From the NCBI RefSeq assembly GCF_011170085.1, contig NZ_BLLI01000009.1:1-48504 (forward strand): 48,504 bases of DNA. Direction: 5' to 3'. This document shows positions 1 to 8,171 of this stretch, piece after piece. Position 1 is the stretch's first letter. Every line of letters starts with the position of its first letter. The notes under the pieces were generated by a model. The model was not told the DNA's origin, ran no database searches, and worked only from the letters and a program-made list of their open reading frames with translations. Source of the stretch: Pseudolactococcus hodotermopsidis (GTDB lineage Bacteria > Bacillota > Bacilli > Lactobacillales > Streptococcaceae). A program made the position numbers and the translations under genes.

Positions 1-53
1 AAGCTGAAAATTCAGCCTAAATCATAACTCAATAATATCAAAAATGGAATCTA

Positions 54-70
54 AAAGCAAATTTTGCTTT
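54..70 (-). terminator. weak hairpin downstream of lysA
   Basis: Inverted repeat with arms AAAGCAAA and TTTGCTTT almost touching, lying about 60 bases after the lysA stop on the lysA strand. The following T-rich stretch is short, so it is a weak candidate for an intrinsic terminator. Another small palindrome (GCTGAA/TTCAGC) sits at the very left edge of the window. Nothing else is recognisable in bases 1-130. Confidence 0.3.
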
Positions 71-130
71 AGCAAAATGTAACTCATGTTTAGACTTTTT
101 TTGGGACATTTTCAATTTCGCTTGACATTT

Positions 131-1378
131 TCAAAAATCAAATCCATACAAAGTTGCAAAATAATCAGCCGCATTTTCAGCTCGACGAATCATGCGTGGG
201 GTGCCATTTTCTTGCCATAAAATCTCAGCTGAACGCAATTTAGCATTGTATTGATAGCCCATGGAAAAGCCGTGTGCACCTGTATCGTGGATGATTAAGG
301 TGTCTCCGACTTCAATCGGTGGCAACTTTCTTTGCTTGGCAAATTTATCATTATTTTCACACAAAGAACCAACAACGTCGTAACTCTCAGTTTCTGGCAG
401 AATTTCTTTACCAGAGACGCTAATATGATGATAAGCATCGTAAATCGCAGGTCGCATCAAGTTGACAGCGCAGGCATCAACGCCGATATAGTCACGATAA
501 GTCTGCTTTTTATGCAAAACTTTGGTAATAAGATGACCATGTGGTGCTAGCATAAAACGCCCAAGTTCCGTAAAAATTTTAATATGCCCTAAATTATTTG
601 GTGTCAGTACTTTTTCATAGGCTTTTCTCACACCATCGCCAATTTTAAAGATGTCGTTTTCTGTCTGTTCTGGTTTGTAATTGACACCAATACCACCTGA
701 AAGATTGATAAAATCTAACGCAACATCAGTTTCAGCAACAACTTCTACTGCCAATTCAAATAATGCTTTGGCAAGTGTCGGATAATAGTCATTAGTTACT
801 GTATTTGAGGCTAAAAATGAATGAATGCCAAATTTTTTGACACCGAGCGCTTTCAAGTCTTTAAAGGCTTGAATCAGCTGCGATTTGGTCATGCCAAATT
901 TCGATTCTTCAGGATTGTTCATGATGTCTGTTCCTAGCGTAAAAATACCACCAGGATTATATCGGCATGAGATAATTTCAGGAATTGTTGTCACATTTTT
1001 CAAAAATTCAACATGTTCGTAGGCATCAAGATTGAGTGTTGCCCCAAGTTTTCGAGCGTATTGAAATTCTTTAGCGGGGGTGTCATTTGATGAAAACATG
1101 ATGTCCTCGCCTTTAAAGCCAAGTTTGTGAGACATGAGGAGTTCAATTTCTGAGGCACAATCGACACCGCAATTTTCTTCTTGTAAAATCTTCAAAATGG
1201 TGGGTGTCGGTGTTGCTTTGACAGCAAAATATTCCTTGAAACCAGGATTCCAACTGAAAGCTTGGTTGAGGGCGCGTGCTTTTTCACGAATGCCTTTTTC
1301 GTCGTAAAGATGAAAAGGTGTCGGAAATTCTGCTGTGATTTTTTCAAGTTGTTCTGCTGTGACAAAAGGGATTTTCAT
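131..1378 (-). CDS. lysA: diaminopimelate decarboxylase-like PLP enzyme
   Basis: A 415-residue fold-type III PLP decarboxylase, expected to convert meso-diaminopimelate to lysine, the last step of lysine synthesis, in the cytoplasm. The PLP lysine is K54 in YFAVKATPTP. The substrate/PLP barrel motifs GIHSF, LSGGIGVNY and ELGRFMLAPHG follow in the usual order, and the C-terminal domain carries SLCENNDKFA and GAHGFSMGYQYN. The last two differ from the classic LysA forms (ICESGD, GAYG.SM), so this is a divergent LysA branch; another basic D-amino-acid decarboxylase activity cannot be excluded. AGGAGA precedes the ATG. The 5' leader is occupied by tandem copies of the repeated element described separately, which may regulate it. 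Confidence 0.82.
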   Translation of the reverse strand: MKIPFVTAEQLEKITAEFPTPFHLYDEKGIREKARALNQAFSWNPGFKEYFAVKATPTPTILKILQEENCGVDCASEIELLMSHKLGFKGEDIMFSSNDTPAKEFQYARKLGATLNLDAYEHVEFLKNVTTIPEIISCRYNPGGIFTLGTDIMNNPEESKFGMTKSQLIQAFKDLKALGVKKFGIHSFLASNTVTNDYYPTLAKALFELAVEVVAETDVALDFINLSGGIGVNYKPEQTENDIFKIGDGVRKAYEKVLTPNNLGHIKIFTELGRFMLAPHGHLITKVLHKKQTYRDYIGVDACAVNLMRPAIYDAYHHISVSGKEILPETESYDVVGSLCENNDKFAKQRKLPPIEVGDTLIIHDTGAHGFSMGYQYNAKLRSAEILWQENGTPRMIRRAENAADYFATLYGFDF

Positions 1379-1395
1379 CTGATGATTCTCCTTAC

Positions 1396-1522
1396 TATTT
1401 GAACTTCAAGCTAACTTTCTAGAAAAATAGACGATTTGTCCGCACAAGCTGCGCTTGTTTACGGCGAATCACTAATTTTCTACGAAAGTTTGCGACTCCG
1501 TCGCATCGCTTTCAGTATCATG
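1396..1522 (-). repeat. LAC-leader element, copy 1 (lysA-proximal)
   Basis: First of three copies in the window of an intergenic element bounded by TATTTGAACTTCAAGC at the left and AGTATCATG at the right (plus strand). Read on the minus strand it lies just before the lysA Shine-Dalgarno. It folds as a long imperfect outer stem (GCAAACTTTCGTAGAAAA with CTTTCTAG-type arm), an apical stem CAAGC/GCTTG (1445-1449 and 1453-1457) closed by CCG/CGG, and a separate stem GCGAC/GTCGC. The name is a label used here only. It could be a leader RNA or a small mobile repeat. Confidence 0.75.
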
Positions 1523-1523
1523 T

Positions 1524-1667
1524 TATTTGAACTTCAAGCTAACTTTCTAGGAAAATAGATGTTTTGTCCGCACGAACGATGTTCGCTTACGGCTCATCCT
1601 AATTTTAGGCGAAAGCTTGCGTCTGTGATTACTTGATGCCTAGTGGTGCTTATTTTTCAGTATCATG
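1524..1667 (-). repeat. LAC-leader element, copy 2 (lysA-distal)
   Basis: Tandem second copy, one base after copy 1. The left half is nearly identical to copy 1; the apical stem has become CGAAC/GTTCG (1573-1577, 1581-1585), a compensated change relative to copy 1. The right part is diverged and slightly longer (144 bp), and the GCGAC/GTCGC stem is not kept. It ends in the same AGTATCATG boundary. Confidence 0.7.
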
Positions 1668-1700
1668 AATTTTACATAATTAGAAATATGTAAAATTCAT
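1665..1700. terminator. palindrome at the trmFO 3' end (TTTACATA family, copy a)
   Basis: Perfect 14-bp inverted repeat ATGAATTTTACATA ... TATGTAAAATTCAT with an 8-nt AT-rich centre. The right arm contains the trmFO stop codon. It is one of eight related palindromes in the window. It probably acts at the trmFO transcript end, although no long U-run follows. Confidence 0.6.
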
Positions 1701-3043
1701 GCGTTTAAATAATCTTGCAAGTCTTTTAAAGCACGTTCAGCAATTGCTGTATAACGTGCTTTCTTATCACGAATGCGTTCGCCGTCAAGTGCTTTGATAA
1801 TGCCAAAATTCACGTTCATCGGCTGAAAATTTTTACTACTTGCATGCGTGATATAGTAAGGCAGCGCACCGATTGCTGTGGTTTGAGGGAAGATAAGTGG
1901 TGCTTTTCCATGGTACAACCTAGCAGCGTTAATGCCCGCAACCAGACCAGAGGCAGCTGACTCGACATAGCCCTCAACACCAGTCATCTGACCGGCAAAA
2001 AAGATCTTATCCTGCTTTTTCGACTGAAAAGTTTGGCTCAAAAGTTGTGGCGAATCCATATAAGAATTGCGGTGCATCACACCATAGCGAACAAATTCCG
2101 CATTTTCAAGCCCTGGAATCATACGGAAAATGCGCTTTTGCTCGCCCCATTTGAGATGTGTCTGAAAACCGACGATATTATAGAGACTAGCCGCCGCATC
2201 GTCTTGACGGAGCTGAATCACGGCGTAAGGCACATTTGTCTCATAGGTCGTGCCATCTCGCTTGGTAACGGTATAGGTTTCATTTGGATTTTCAAGCCCG
2301 ACAGGTTTCATCGGACCAAAGAGCATGGTCTTGAAACCGCGCGCCGCAATGACTTCTATCGGCATACAGCCCTCGAAATATTTCTCCTTTTCAAAAGCCT
2401 TAATCTCGGCGACTTCTGCCTTGACAAGCGCTTGCTGAAAATTTTGAAACTCTTCCTTGGTCATGGGTGCATTGAGATAAGCCGCCTCGCCCTTGTCATA
2501 GCGCGATTTGAGATAGACCTTACTCATGTCAATGCTTGCAACATCAACTATCGGCGCTGCCGCATCGTAAAAGTAAAAGCCGTTACCGCCGTTAAGCGTA
2601 TGAATTTTTTGGGCTAATGTATCAGAAGTCAAGGGACCAGAGGCAATCACGGTAATCTCATCACTTGGAATTGCCGTGATTTCTTTGCGAATGACTTCTA
2701 TCAATGGCTGATTGCTTATTTTAGAAGTGACAAGCGCAGAAAAGCCGGCACGATCGACTGCCAAAGCACCACCAGCAGGCACACGAGTTTCATCAGCCGA
2801 ACGAATAATCACACTATCAAGTCGGCGCATTTCTTCTTTGAGTAAGCCAACAGCATTGGTCAATGAATCGCCACGTAGGGAATTTGAGCAGACTAATTCT
2901 GCGAAATCTGTTGTTTTATGTTGCGGTGTTGCCTTGACACCTCGCATTTCGTAGAGTTTAACAGGAATGCCACGCTTGGCGATTTGATAAGCTGCCTCTG
3001 ACCCCGCAATTCCTGCACCAATGACATTGATATGATTTGACAT
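1697..3043 (-). CDS. trmFO: folate-dependent tRNA m5U54 methyltransferase TrmFO
   Basis: A 448-residue FAD protein that methylates U54 in the T-loop of tRNA, using methylenetetrahydrofolate as carbon donor and reduced flavin as reductant. The N-terminal dinucleotide motif is [12 protein letters not shown] (residues 7-18). The two cysteines expected from the family are present: C52 in [10 protein letters not shown] and C226 in EGCMPIEV. The length matches the family. The start is supported by AAGGAAA upstream. A promoter with TTGATG at 3099-3104 and TATAAT at 3075-3080 (18-bp spacer, extended -10 TGC) lies just before it, so it is probably transcribed alone. The stop codon lies inside a palindrome. 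Confidence 0.95.
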   Translation of the reverse strand: MSNHINVIGAGIAGSEAAYQIAKRGIPVKLYEMRGVKATPQHKTTDFAELVCSNSLRGDSLTNAVGLLKEEMRRLDSVIIRSADETRVPAGGALAVDRAGFSALVTSKISNQPLIEVIRKEITAIPSDEITVIASGPLTSDTLAQKIHTLNGGNGFYFYDAAAPIVDVASIDMSKVYLKSRYDKGEAAYLNAPMTKEEFQNFQQALVKAEVAEIKAFEKEKYFEGCMPIEVIAARGFKTMLFGPMKPVGLENPNETYTVTKRDGTTYETNVPYAVIQLRQDDAAASLYNIVGFQTHLKWGEQKRIFRMIPGLENAEFVRYGVMHRNSYMDSPQLLSQTFQSKKQDKIFFAGQMTGVEGYVESAASGLVAGINAARLYHGKAPLIFPQTTAIGALPYYITHASSKNFQPMNVNFGIIKALDGERIRDKKARYTAIAERALKDLQDYLNA

Positions 3044-3074
3044 GATTGATTTCCTTATTTTTATGTTAGACTTT

Positions 3075-3104
3075 ATTATAGCATATTTGGGAGGTAAACA
3101 TCAA
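3075..3104 (-). promoter_or_regulatory. trmFO promoter
   Basis: On the minus strand TTGATG and TATAAT are 18 bp apart, with TG one base before the -10. Transcription would start about 35 bases before the trmFO ATG. Confidence 0.55.
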
Positions 3105-3113
3105 AAAATGATT

Positions 3114-3134
3114 GTTTTACATAATTTAAATTAT
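3114..3134. repeat. degenerate copy b of the TTTACATA palindrome
   Basis: The left arm TTTTACATA and centre are intact (ATAATTTAAATTAT at 3121-3134 is itself a palindrome), but the right arm reads TTCTGT instead of TGTAAA. It looks like a decayed copy. It lies in the 232-base gap between trmFO and the histidine kinase, which otherwise holds the trmFO promoter and copy c. Confidence 0.45.
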
Positions 3135-3214
3135 TCTGTTCTACTGCGTTTATGGCAATTAATAATTCCGGAATTTTAATGTTAAAATTGACGTTTGTTT
3201 ACAGTTTATCTTTA

Positions 3215-3248
3215 CTTGTTTTACATAATTTAAACTATGTAAAACAAG
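3215..3248. terminator. palindrome after the Bce-type kinase gene (TTTACATA family, copy c)
   Basis: Perfect 13-bp arms CTTGTTTTACATA and TATGTAAAACAAG with an 8-nt centre, 28 bases downstream of the stop of the histidine kinase gene. Position suggests a transcript-end hairpin; there is no clear U-run on either strand. Confidence 0.55.
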
Positions 3249-3275
3249 GAGACTGACCTCAAAAAAAGCCATTTA

Positions 3276-4238
3276 TCAGTCATCCTTTTTCCAAATTATT
3301 ACCTTAGTACCAACTTCAACTTGACTTGTAATCTTTATCTCAAAATCAAGTTTATCCAAAATATCTTTGACAAGATAAAGACCGAGACCCGTTGATTTCT
3401 GATTTTTACGACCATTATAGCCAGTGAAACCATGCTCAAAAAGGCGCGGAATATCTTCTGGCAAAATACCAATGCCCATATCAGAACTTGTGATATTTTT
3501 GTCGAAACTAATTATTAAACCACCTGTTTTTGTATATTTGACGGCATTGTTGATGATTTGTTCAAGCGCCATGGTTAGCCATTTTTTATCACTGGTGACT
3601 TCCCAACCGCCGACAATCGTAACCGACAGATTTTTCAAAATAGAAAGACTGGCATATTTTTTGACAAGGTCACGCGCAATGTCAGCAACATCAAATGTTT
3701 CAAAACGAAAATCAGTCGCTGTATTTTGCAAGCGCAAATAACTCAGCAAAATATTGAGATAGTTATCCAACTCTAGCAACTGATTTTGAACGTCGATTTT
3801 AGTCAAATGATCAGTTTGTGCCATCAAATCAAGTGCTGCTAGTGGCACTTTCATCTGATGTGTCCAAAGTTTAGTCAAATCAAGCAAATCCTTATCAAAT
3901 TGTACGACTTCTCGATATTTTTGCTGACTAAGACAATCAAGTTGGGCAATAATTTCTTGATAATCTTGCTCAATTAGCCCGCCAGATAGAAAATTTGGCA
4001 GATTTTCAACGCTAATCTGTTGGAGAAAATGGTGTTGTCGAACAAATTTGGCAAAGGAAAGGGCAAAAAATAGATCAAAAATAAGCAAAGGCATTAGAAA
4101 AGCCGTCACAAATAGTTGCAAATCGAGTTTTTGCAAGACTAAAATCAACGCAATCAAGCCTTCTGACACAAAAAATGCCAGAATATCGCCGATTTTCTCT
4201 TGGCAAAAGGACTTAAAAAGTCGAAAATAAGCCGTCAT
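3276..4238 (-). CDS. BceS-type intramembrane-sensing histidine kinase
   Basis: A 320-residue sensor kinase with two membrane segments near the N-terminus (about residues 22-38 and 42-64) and almost no extracellular loop, as in kinases that sense antimicrobial peptides through a partner ABC permease. The phospho-acceptor is H127 in THQMKVPLAAL. The N-box (IINNAVKYT) and ATP-lid motifs (GIGILPEDIPRLFE and STGLGLYL) follow. It overlaps the response-regulator gene by 4 bases (ATGA), so the two are translationally coupled. The cognate transporter lies immediately upstream in the same orientation. By family knowledge it would activate that transporter in response to bacitracin-, nisin- or mersacidin-like peptides; the actual ligand is not visible. 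Confidence 0.88.
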   Translation of the reverse strand: MTAYFRLFKSFCQEKIGDILAFFVSEGLIALILVLQKLDLQLFVTAFLMPLLIFDLFFALSFAKFVRQHHFLQQISVENLPNFLSGGLIEQDYQEIIAQLDCLSQQKYREVVQFDKDLLDLTKLWTHQMKVPLAALDLMAQTDHLTKIDVQNQLLELDNYLNILLSYLRLQNTATDFRFETFDVADIARDLVKKYASLSILKNLSVTIVGGWEVTSDKKWLTMALEQIINNAVKYTKTGGLIISFDKNITSSDMGIGILPEDIPRLFEHGFTGYNGRKNQKSTGLGLYLVKDILDKLDFEIKITSQVEVGTKVIIWKKDD

Positions 4239-4891
4239 TTGACCACATACCCCACACCTCTGACTGTATGAATCTTATCAAAATCAACTTGGAGCAGTTT
4301 CTTACGCAAGCGACTCATATTGACATTTAAAGTATTGTCATCAATAAAATCATCGCTTTCCCACAATTTTTTGAGCATATCGTGCTTGTCAACGATACTG
4401 CCAGACTGTTCAAGCAACAAAGTCATGATAACGCTCTCCGTTTTAGTCAAGCTAATGCTCACAAGACCATTTGAAAAATTGCCTTGTGTATCTAGCGTGA
4501 AATTGTCAAAACTTAACTTTTTTGCCTGTATTTGTGTGCGCCTTAAAAGCGCATTGATTTTGGCAATTAAAATCTCGATTGAAAACGGCTTACTGATAAA
4601 ATCATCAGCACCCATATTCATCGCCATAACTGCAGTCATCTCATCAGTTGCACTGGAAATGAAAATAATCGGTAAATCACTATTTTTACGAATTTCGGTT
4701 GTCCAATAAAAACCATTAAAATAGGGCAAGGTAATATCCATTAACACCAAATCGGGTTGCGTGTCTGTGATTTCACTTGCGACAGCACGAAAATTACTAA
4801 TAACAGTGACTTGAAATTCCTCCGTTAATTTATCACGTAATAACTTAACAATCGTTTCGTCATCTTCAACAATAAAAACTTTATTCTTCAT
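4235..4891 (-). CDS. BceR-type OmpR-family response regulator
   Basis: A 218-residue response regulator: receiver domain with acidic pocket (E9, D10, D11), phospho-acceptor D52 in LVLMDITLP, then a winged-helix DNA-binding domain ending in HTVRGVGYVVK. It pairs with the downstream kinase gene and presumably controls the adjacent ABC transporter. The start is notable: on the coding strand an extended -10 box TGGTAAAAT ends 6 bases before the ATG and no well-spaced Shine-Dalgarno exists, so the mRNA may begin at the start codon. An intrinsic terminator for the upstream permease gene abuts this promoter, so the regulator pair and the transporter appear to be separate transcription units. Confidence 0.9.
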   Translation of the reverse strand: MKNKVFIVEDDETIVKLLRDKLTEEFQVTVISNFRAVASEITDTQPDLVLMDITLPYFNGFYWTTEIRKNSDLPIIFISSATDEMTAVMAMNMGADDFISKPFSIEILIAKINALLRRTQIQAKKLSFDNFTLDTQGNFSNGLVSISLTKTESVIMTLLLEQSGSIVDKHDMLKKLWESDDFIDDNTLNVNMSRLRKKLLQVDFDKIHTVRGVGYVVK

Positions 4892-4897
4892 ACTTCT

Positions 4898-4906
4898 ATT
4901 TTACCA
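4898..4906 (-). promoter_or_regulatory. extended -10 promoter for the bceR-like gene
   Basis: Minus-strand TGGTAAAAT; the expected start site, 7 bases past the box, is the A of the ATG at 4891. It lies directly after the T-run of the preceding terminator. Confidence 0.5.
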
Positions 4907-4926
4907 AAAAAAGCACCGTTAGGCGC
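4906..4926 (-). terminator. intrinsic terminator after the BceB-like gene
   Basis: Minus strand GCGCC-TAAC-GGTGC (one G.T pair) followed by seven T. It ends the transporter transcript just before the regulator promoter. Confidence 0.65.
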
Positions 4927-4969
4927 AATTAGATTGTCGATAACTCAATTCGCTCTGCTGGATTTATCT

Positions 4970-4978
4970 CCCCCCCCC
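4970..4978 (-). repeat. run of nine G just after the BceB-like stop
   Basis: A G9 tract on the coding strand immediately follows the TGA of the permease gene. It is the longest G/C homopolymer noticed in an otherwise AT-rich window. It cannot alter the protein unless the stop is bypassed. Confidence 0.8.
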
Positions 4979-6910
4979 TCACCGCTCAACAATTTGATAA
5001 TAAACCCTTGATGTTTTGCGATAAATCAGATAATAAATAGCTGAGATAATCAAAATTGTGATGATACTCACGCTCGCAATCATTGTCATATCTGTGATTG
5101 AAAAGAGTTTGATGAGTTTAGAAATCATCACGAAAGCAGCCGAAAAATGAATCACACTGACCACGATTGGCATGAAAAAGACAATCAAAATTTGAGAATT
5201 AATCGACTTTTTGACTTCTTTTTTGGTCAAGCCAACTTCTTGCAAGATACGATAACTCCGCTTGTCCTCTGCGCCCTCTGAAATTTGTTTGTAATAAATA
5301 ATCAGAGCAGCACCGAGAATAAAGGTCATGCCTAGGATAAAGCCGATGAACAGGAAACCGCCTGTAAAGGAAAGTGTGGCAGTCATGCTATCTTTCTCAG
5401 TTGAAACATGGAGATTACCATTAGTCGTATTAACCGCCATAAGTGTTGCTTGTTCGTCATCAGACAGCGTCATAAAAGTCCTTGTTTCAAAGGTTGTATA
5501 AAGATTTGAATAAAGACTATTGAGTTTAAGAAGAACCTCCTCGTCTTTTACAACTAGGACAAATGTGTCATAAGTGGCTAAAAAGAGCGGAAAATTATTA
5601 AGCATGACTGTTTTTGTGACCTCTAATTTTTCGCCGTACCAGTCAATCGTTTTGACGTCGCGCTTGCCCGTTTGATTACAAATCAGTACTTGATTCGCTT
5701 GAATTTCGGGTAAATCGTTCCCAATTTTAACCATATCATCACGTGTCACAAAACTAATTTCTGCAAAATCACTGCCACCTTTAGTTTTACTTGGAAATTT
5801 TGCCTCTTTAGTTTGATTAACATTGAAAACCTCTAAAGCCATAAAAGTTGAATAAGATTTAATTTTTGATGTTTTTATATCATTTTTTTCAACAAAATCA
5901 ATTAGTATTTGCTCATTTTCGGCAATATTTGAACCGAACACAGTAATATTGCTATTTTGTGGAAATTGATCTTTGATAACTTTTTCGGTGCCAACATAAA
6001 GGGTAACAGATGTAGCAAGCATGACAAAAGTCATGGTCACAAGAATTGTGATATTGGCAAGACCAACGGCATTTGTCTTCATGCGATAAAGCATGCTGCT
6101 GGTCGTGATGAAATGCTCTGGCTTGTAGTAATAGGCTTTATTGGCTTTTTGGCGTTTCAAGATGAAAATCGTCACACCAAGATAAAGCAGGTAAGTCCCA
6201 ATAATGACAAGGACAACAGCGATTGCAAATTTCATCAGTGCCTCTATCGGACTTTTGACACTCAGCGCCAGATAATAGGCAATGCCAATCATAGCAAGGC
6301 TGAGAATCGAAATAACCAATCGACCACGCGGTTCACGTTCGCCACGACCATTATCTTGCAAAAGACTAATCGCTGAATTGCGTCGAATGGTCAGAAAAGC
6401 GAAAAGCATGAGTAGACCGAAAATGAGGGCAAAAACCACAATTGTCAATAAAATTGCTTTGAGCGAAAGTTTGAGTGCAAAATAATCACTACCGATGAGA
6501 TTGACAAAAATCAGATATAAAAACTGTGAGAAAATCACACCTAAAATCGTGCCGACTAACAATGTTGCAAGGAATGACAGCACTAATTCCCAGAATGAAA
6601 TCGTCGCAATATTGCGTTTATTTAGTCCTAAAATATTGTAAAGACCAAATTCTTTCGTCCGTTGTTTGAGCAAAAAACGATAACTATAACTGACAATGAT
6701 AATGGCAAAAAAGACAATGATGGCTAGACCTAAGAGCAACAAAAATCTGACGTATTCTGCGCCTTTAAGTTCGTCAACACTTGATGAAAAAGCAATTGTG
6801 GACAAAATCAAAGTCATCGCAAACATGACGGTGGCGGCAAGTAAAAAGGGAGCGAAAGTCGCTAGAGATTTCCGAATATTTTGATAAGCAAGTTTGAGAT
6901 AAAACATCAT
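4979..6910 (-). CDS. BceB-type FtsX-family ABC permease
   Basis: A 643-residue permease of the peptide-resistance type. Hydrophobic segments match the usual ten-TM layout: about residues 17-37, 56-76, 105-145, 150-175, 200-250, then a large soluble loop of roughly 200 residues (about 310-515) before the last three segments (about 520-545, 575-600, 610-630). The large extracellular loop is the family's sensory/substrate domain. The gene overlaps its ATPase gene by 4 bases (ATGA). Members move antimicrobial peptides off lipid-linked cell-wall precursors and pass the signal to the partner kinase; the peptide specificity here is unknown. The gene ends next to a G9 tract and a terminator. Confidence 0.88.
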   Translation of the reverse strand: MMFYLKLAYQNIRKSLATFAPFLLAATVMFAMTLILSTIAFSSSVDELKGAEYVRFLLLLGLAIIVFFAIIIVSYSYRFLLKQRTKEFGLYNILGLNKRNIATISFWELVLSFLATLLVGTILGVIFSQFLYLIFVNLIGSDYFALKLSLKAILLTIVVFALIFGLLMLFAFLTIRRNSAISLLQDNGRGEREPRGRLVISILSLAMIGIAYYLALSVKSPIEALMKFAIAVVLVIIGTYLLYLGVTIFILKRQKANKAYYYKPEHFITTSSMLYRMKTNAVGLANITILVTMTFVMLATSVTLYVGTEKVIKDQFPQNSNITVFGSNIAENEQILIDFVEKNDIKTSKIKSYSTFMALEVFNVNQTKEAKFPSKTKGGSDFAEISFVTRDDMVKIGNDLPEIQANQVLICNQTGKRDVKTIDWYGEKLEVTKTVMLNNFPLFLATYDTFVLVVKDEEVLLKLNSLYSNLYTTFETRTFMTLSDDEQATLMAVNTTNGNLHVSTEKDSMTATLSFTGGFLFIGFILGMTFILGAALIIYYKQISEGAEDKRSYRILQEVGLTKKEVKKSINSQILIVFFMPIVVSVIHFSAAFVMISKLIKLFSITDMTMIASVSIITILIISAIYYLIYRKTSRVYYQIVER

Positions 6911-7659
6911 TGCCCTCCTAACAGACTTGTCATGGCAGTTGTGATGTCACGGTTAAAGTCGCTTGTCGTCTTGCCCGCACGGTAAAGTTGATGAAAAATT
7001 TTACCGTCTTTGATGAAAAGCACACGGTTGGCATGGCTGGCAGCAAGACTTGAATGCGTTACCATGAGAATCGTTTGCCCTTCAGCATTGATTTTTTCAA
7101 ATAAAACCAATAAATTGTCTGAATTTTTGGAGTCAAGCGCCGCAGTCGGCTCATCTGCCAAAATTAATTTGGGATTGGTAATCAAGGCACGCGCAATCGC
7201 AACACGCTGTTTTTGCCCACCAGACAGCTCAAACGGTTGTTTATCAAGTAAATCTGCGATATGCAGTTTTGGCGCTAAAAGCGCCAATCGTTCCGCCATT
7301 TCGGCATATTTATGGCGACCAAGGACAAGTGGCAAGAAGATATTGTCACGAACACTGAGCGTATCAAGCAAATTAAAATCTTGAAAGACAAAGCCCAGAT
7401 GGTCACGGCGAAATTCAGCGAGCTGTTGTTCTTTAATCGTGCTGATTTTCTTGCCCTCTAATATCACATCGCCAGAACTTGATTTTTCTAGCGTTGCCAA
7501 GATATTAAGCAAAGTTGTCTTACCACTCCCACTTTCGCCCATGATTGCGATAAACTCGCCCTTTTCTGCTGTAAAATTCACATCGCGCAAGGCTTGCGTT
7601 TTTTCCTTTGAAAAGCGCGTTTGGAAAGTTTTTTCTAAATGATTGACTTGTAAAAACAT
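6907..7659 (-). CDS. BceA-type ABC transporter ATPase
   Basis: A 250-residue nucleotide-binding subunit: Walker A GESGSGKTT (residues 41-49), Q-loop VFQDFNLLD, signature LSGGQ, Walker B LILADEPTAALD, and H-loop VTHSS. It belongs to the MacB/LolD/BceA class that partners FtsX-like permeases. Its ATG overlaps the stop codon of the decayed YxeA-like gene (TAATG), and its Shine-Dalgarno AAGGAG lies inside that ORF. Loss of the upstream gene could therefore affect its translation. It overlaps the permease gene by 4 bases. Confidence 0.92.
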   Translation of the reverse strand: MFLQVNHLEKTFQTRFSKEKTQALRDVNFTAEKGEFIAIMGESGSGKTTLLNILATLEKSSSGDVILEGKKISTIKEQQLAEFRRDHLGFVFQDFNLLDTLSVRDNIFLPLVLGRHKYAEMAERLALLAPKLHIADLLDKQPFELSGGQKQRVAIARALITNPKLILADEPTAALDSKNSDNLLVLFEKINAEGQTILMVTHSSLAASHANRVLFIKDGKIFHQLYRAGKTTSDFNRDITTAMTSLLGGQ

Positions 7660-8016
7660 TAGTTGAGCTCCTTTATAATTTCTGCGTTTATTTCTGACTT
7701 TTTAACTTTTTTATAACTCATCACACCTTTGGTTTTATTGACAGTTAATGCCAGATAAGCCCCTTTTCTAAAGTTATAATTAGCTGTAAAAGTAAGTGTT
7801 TTCCGCTTACTTTTTTGATTTACGGCTGACATTTTTTATAACGATAGTTCGTGTAAACTCTCCCACTATCAGCCTTACTTTGAGTACCGTCCACGACGAT
7901 TTTCACATAATAAGTCTCACCGCCGTAACTTTTTTGATGCATCGCATAAGCGCACCAATAATGACTAGCACCACGACTATTATGCTAATTATACTCGATT
8001 CGATAAAAAAGCGCAA
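7659..8016 (-). pseudogene. decayed YxeA-family (DUF1093) gene
   Basis: No single frame is open, but three frames in series give a YxeA-like protein. A hydrophobic N-terminus (SIIVVVLVIIGAL, possible TTG start at 8016) reads in one frame. SYGGETYYVKIVVDG and VYTNYRYKK read in a second. KRKTLTFTANYNFRKGAYL through to NAEIIKELN reads in the third and stops at 7659. The second break falls at a run of six A (minus strand, after RYK). YxeA-family genes often head Bce-type transporter operons, and this one ends in TAATG with the ATPase start. Two frameshifts argue for decay, though the A6 site could be a sequencing error. Confidence 0.75.
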
Positions 8017-8023
8017 CGTATGA

Positions 8024-8116
8024 TATACTGTAAGTATGACCTATGATAAAACAATCTAAAAGAGAATTTTGGCTTATGCCGATAGTGAGGCTATTGAAGA
8101 TGTTCTTTATTTTTAA
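8024..8116 (+). pseudogene. remnant of a small unknown gene with its promoter
   Basis: An extended -10 box TGATATACT ends 6 bases before ATG at 8036. The frame reads MTYDKTI, a TAA stop, then KRILAYADSEAIEDVLYF and a second TAA at 8114-8116. The segment after the stop has good protein-like composition, so the in-frame TAA looks like a nonsense mutation, and the gene also appears truncated. The family is not recognised. It is divergent from the decayed YxeA-like gene. Confidence 0.4.
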
Positions 8117-8171
8117 CGAATTGAGTATAATTTCTCCATTTCTTAGGTTTTGCATGTGTTTGCAATTCCTT

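Noticed and set aside
1396-1667. Lysine riboswitch (L box) in the lysA leader
   Set aside because: The element lacks the conserved five-helix lysine aptamer, is too short per copy, and also occurs before an unrelated gene.
2033-2617. Long plus-strand open frame inside trmFO
   Set aside because: It is antisense to a well-conserved gene, has no ribosome site and no recognisable family.
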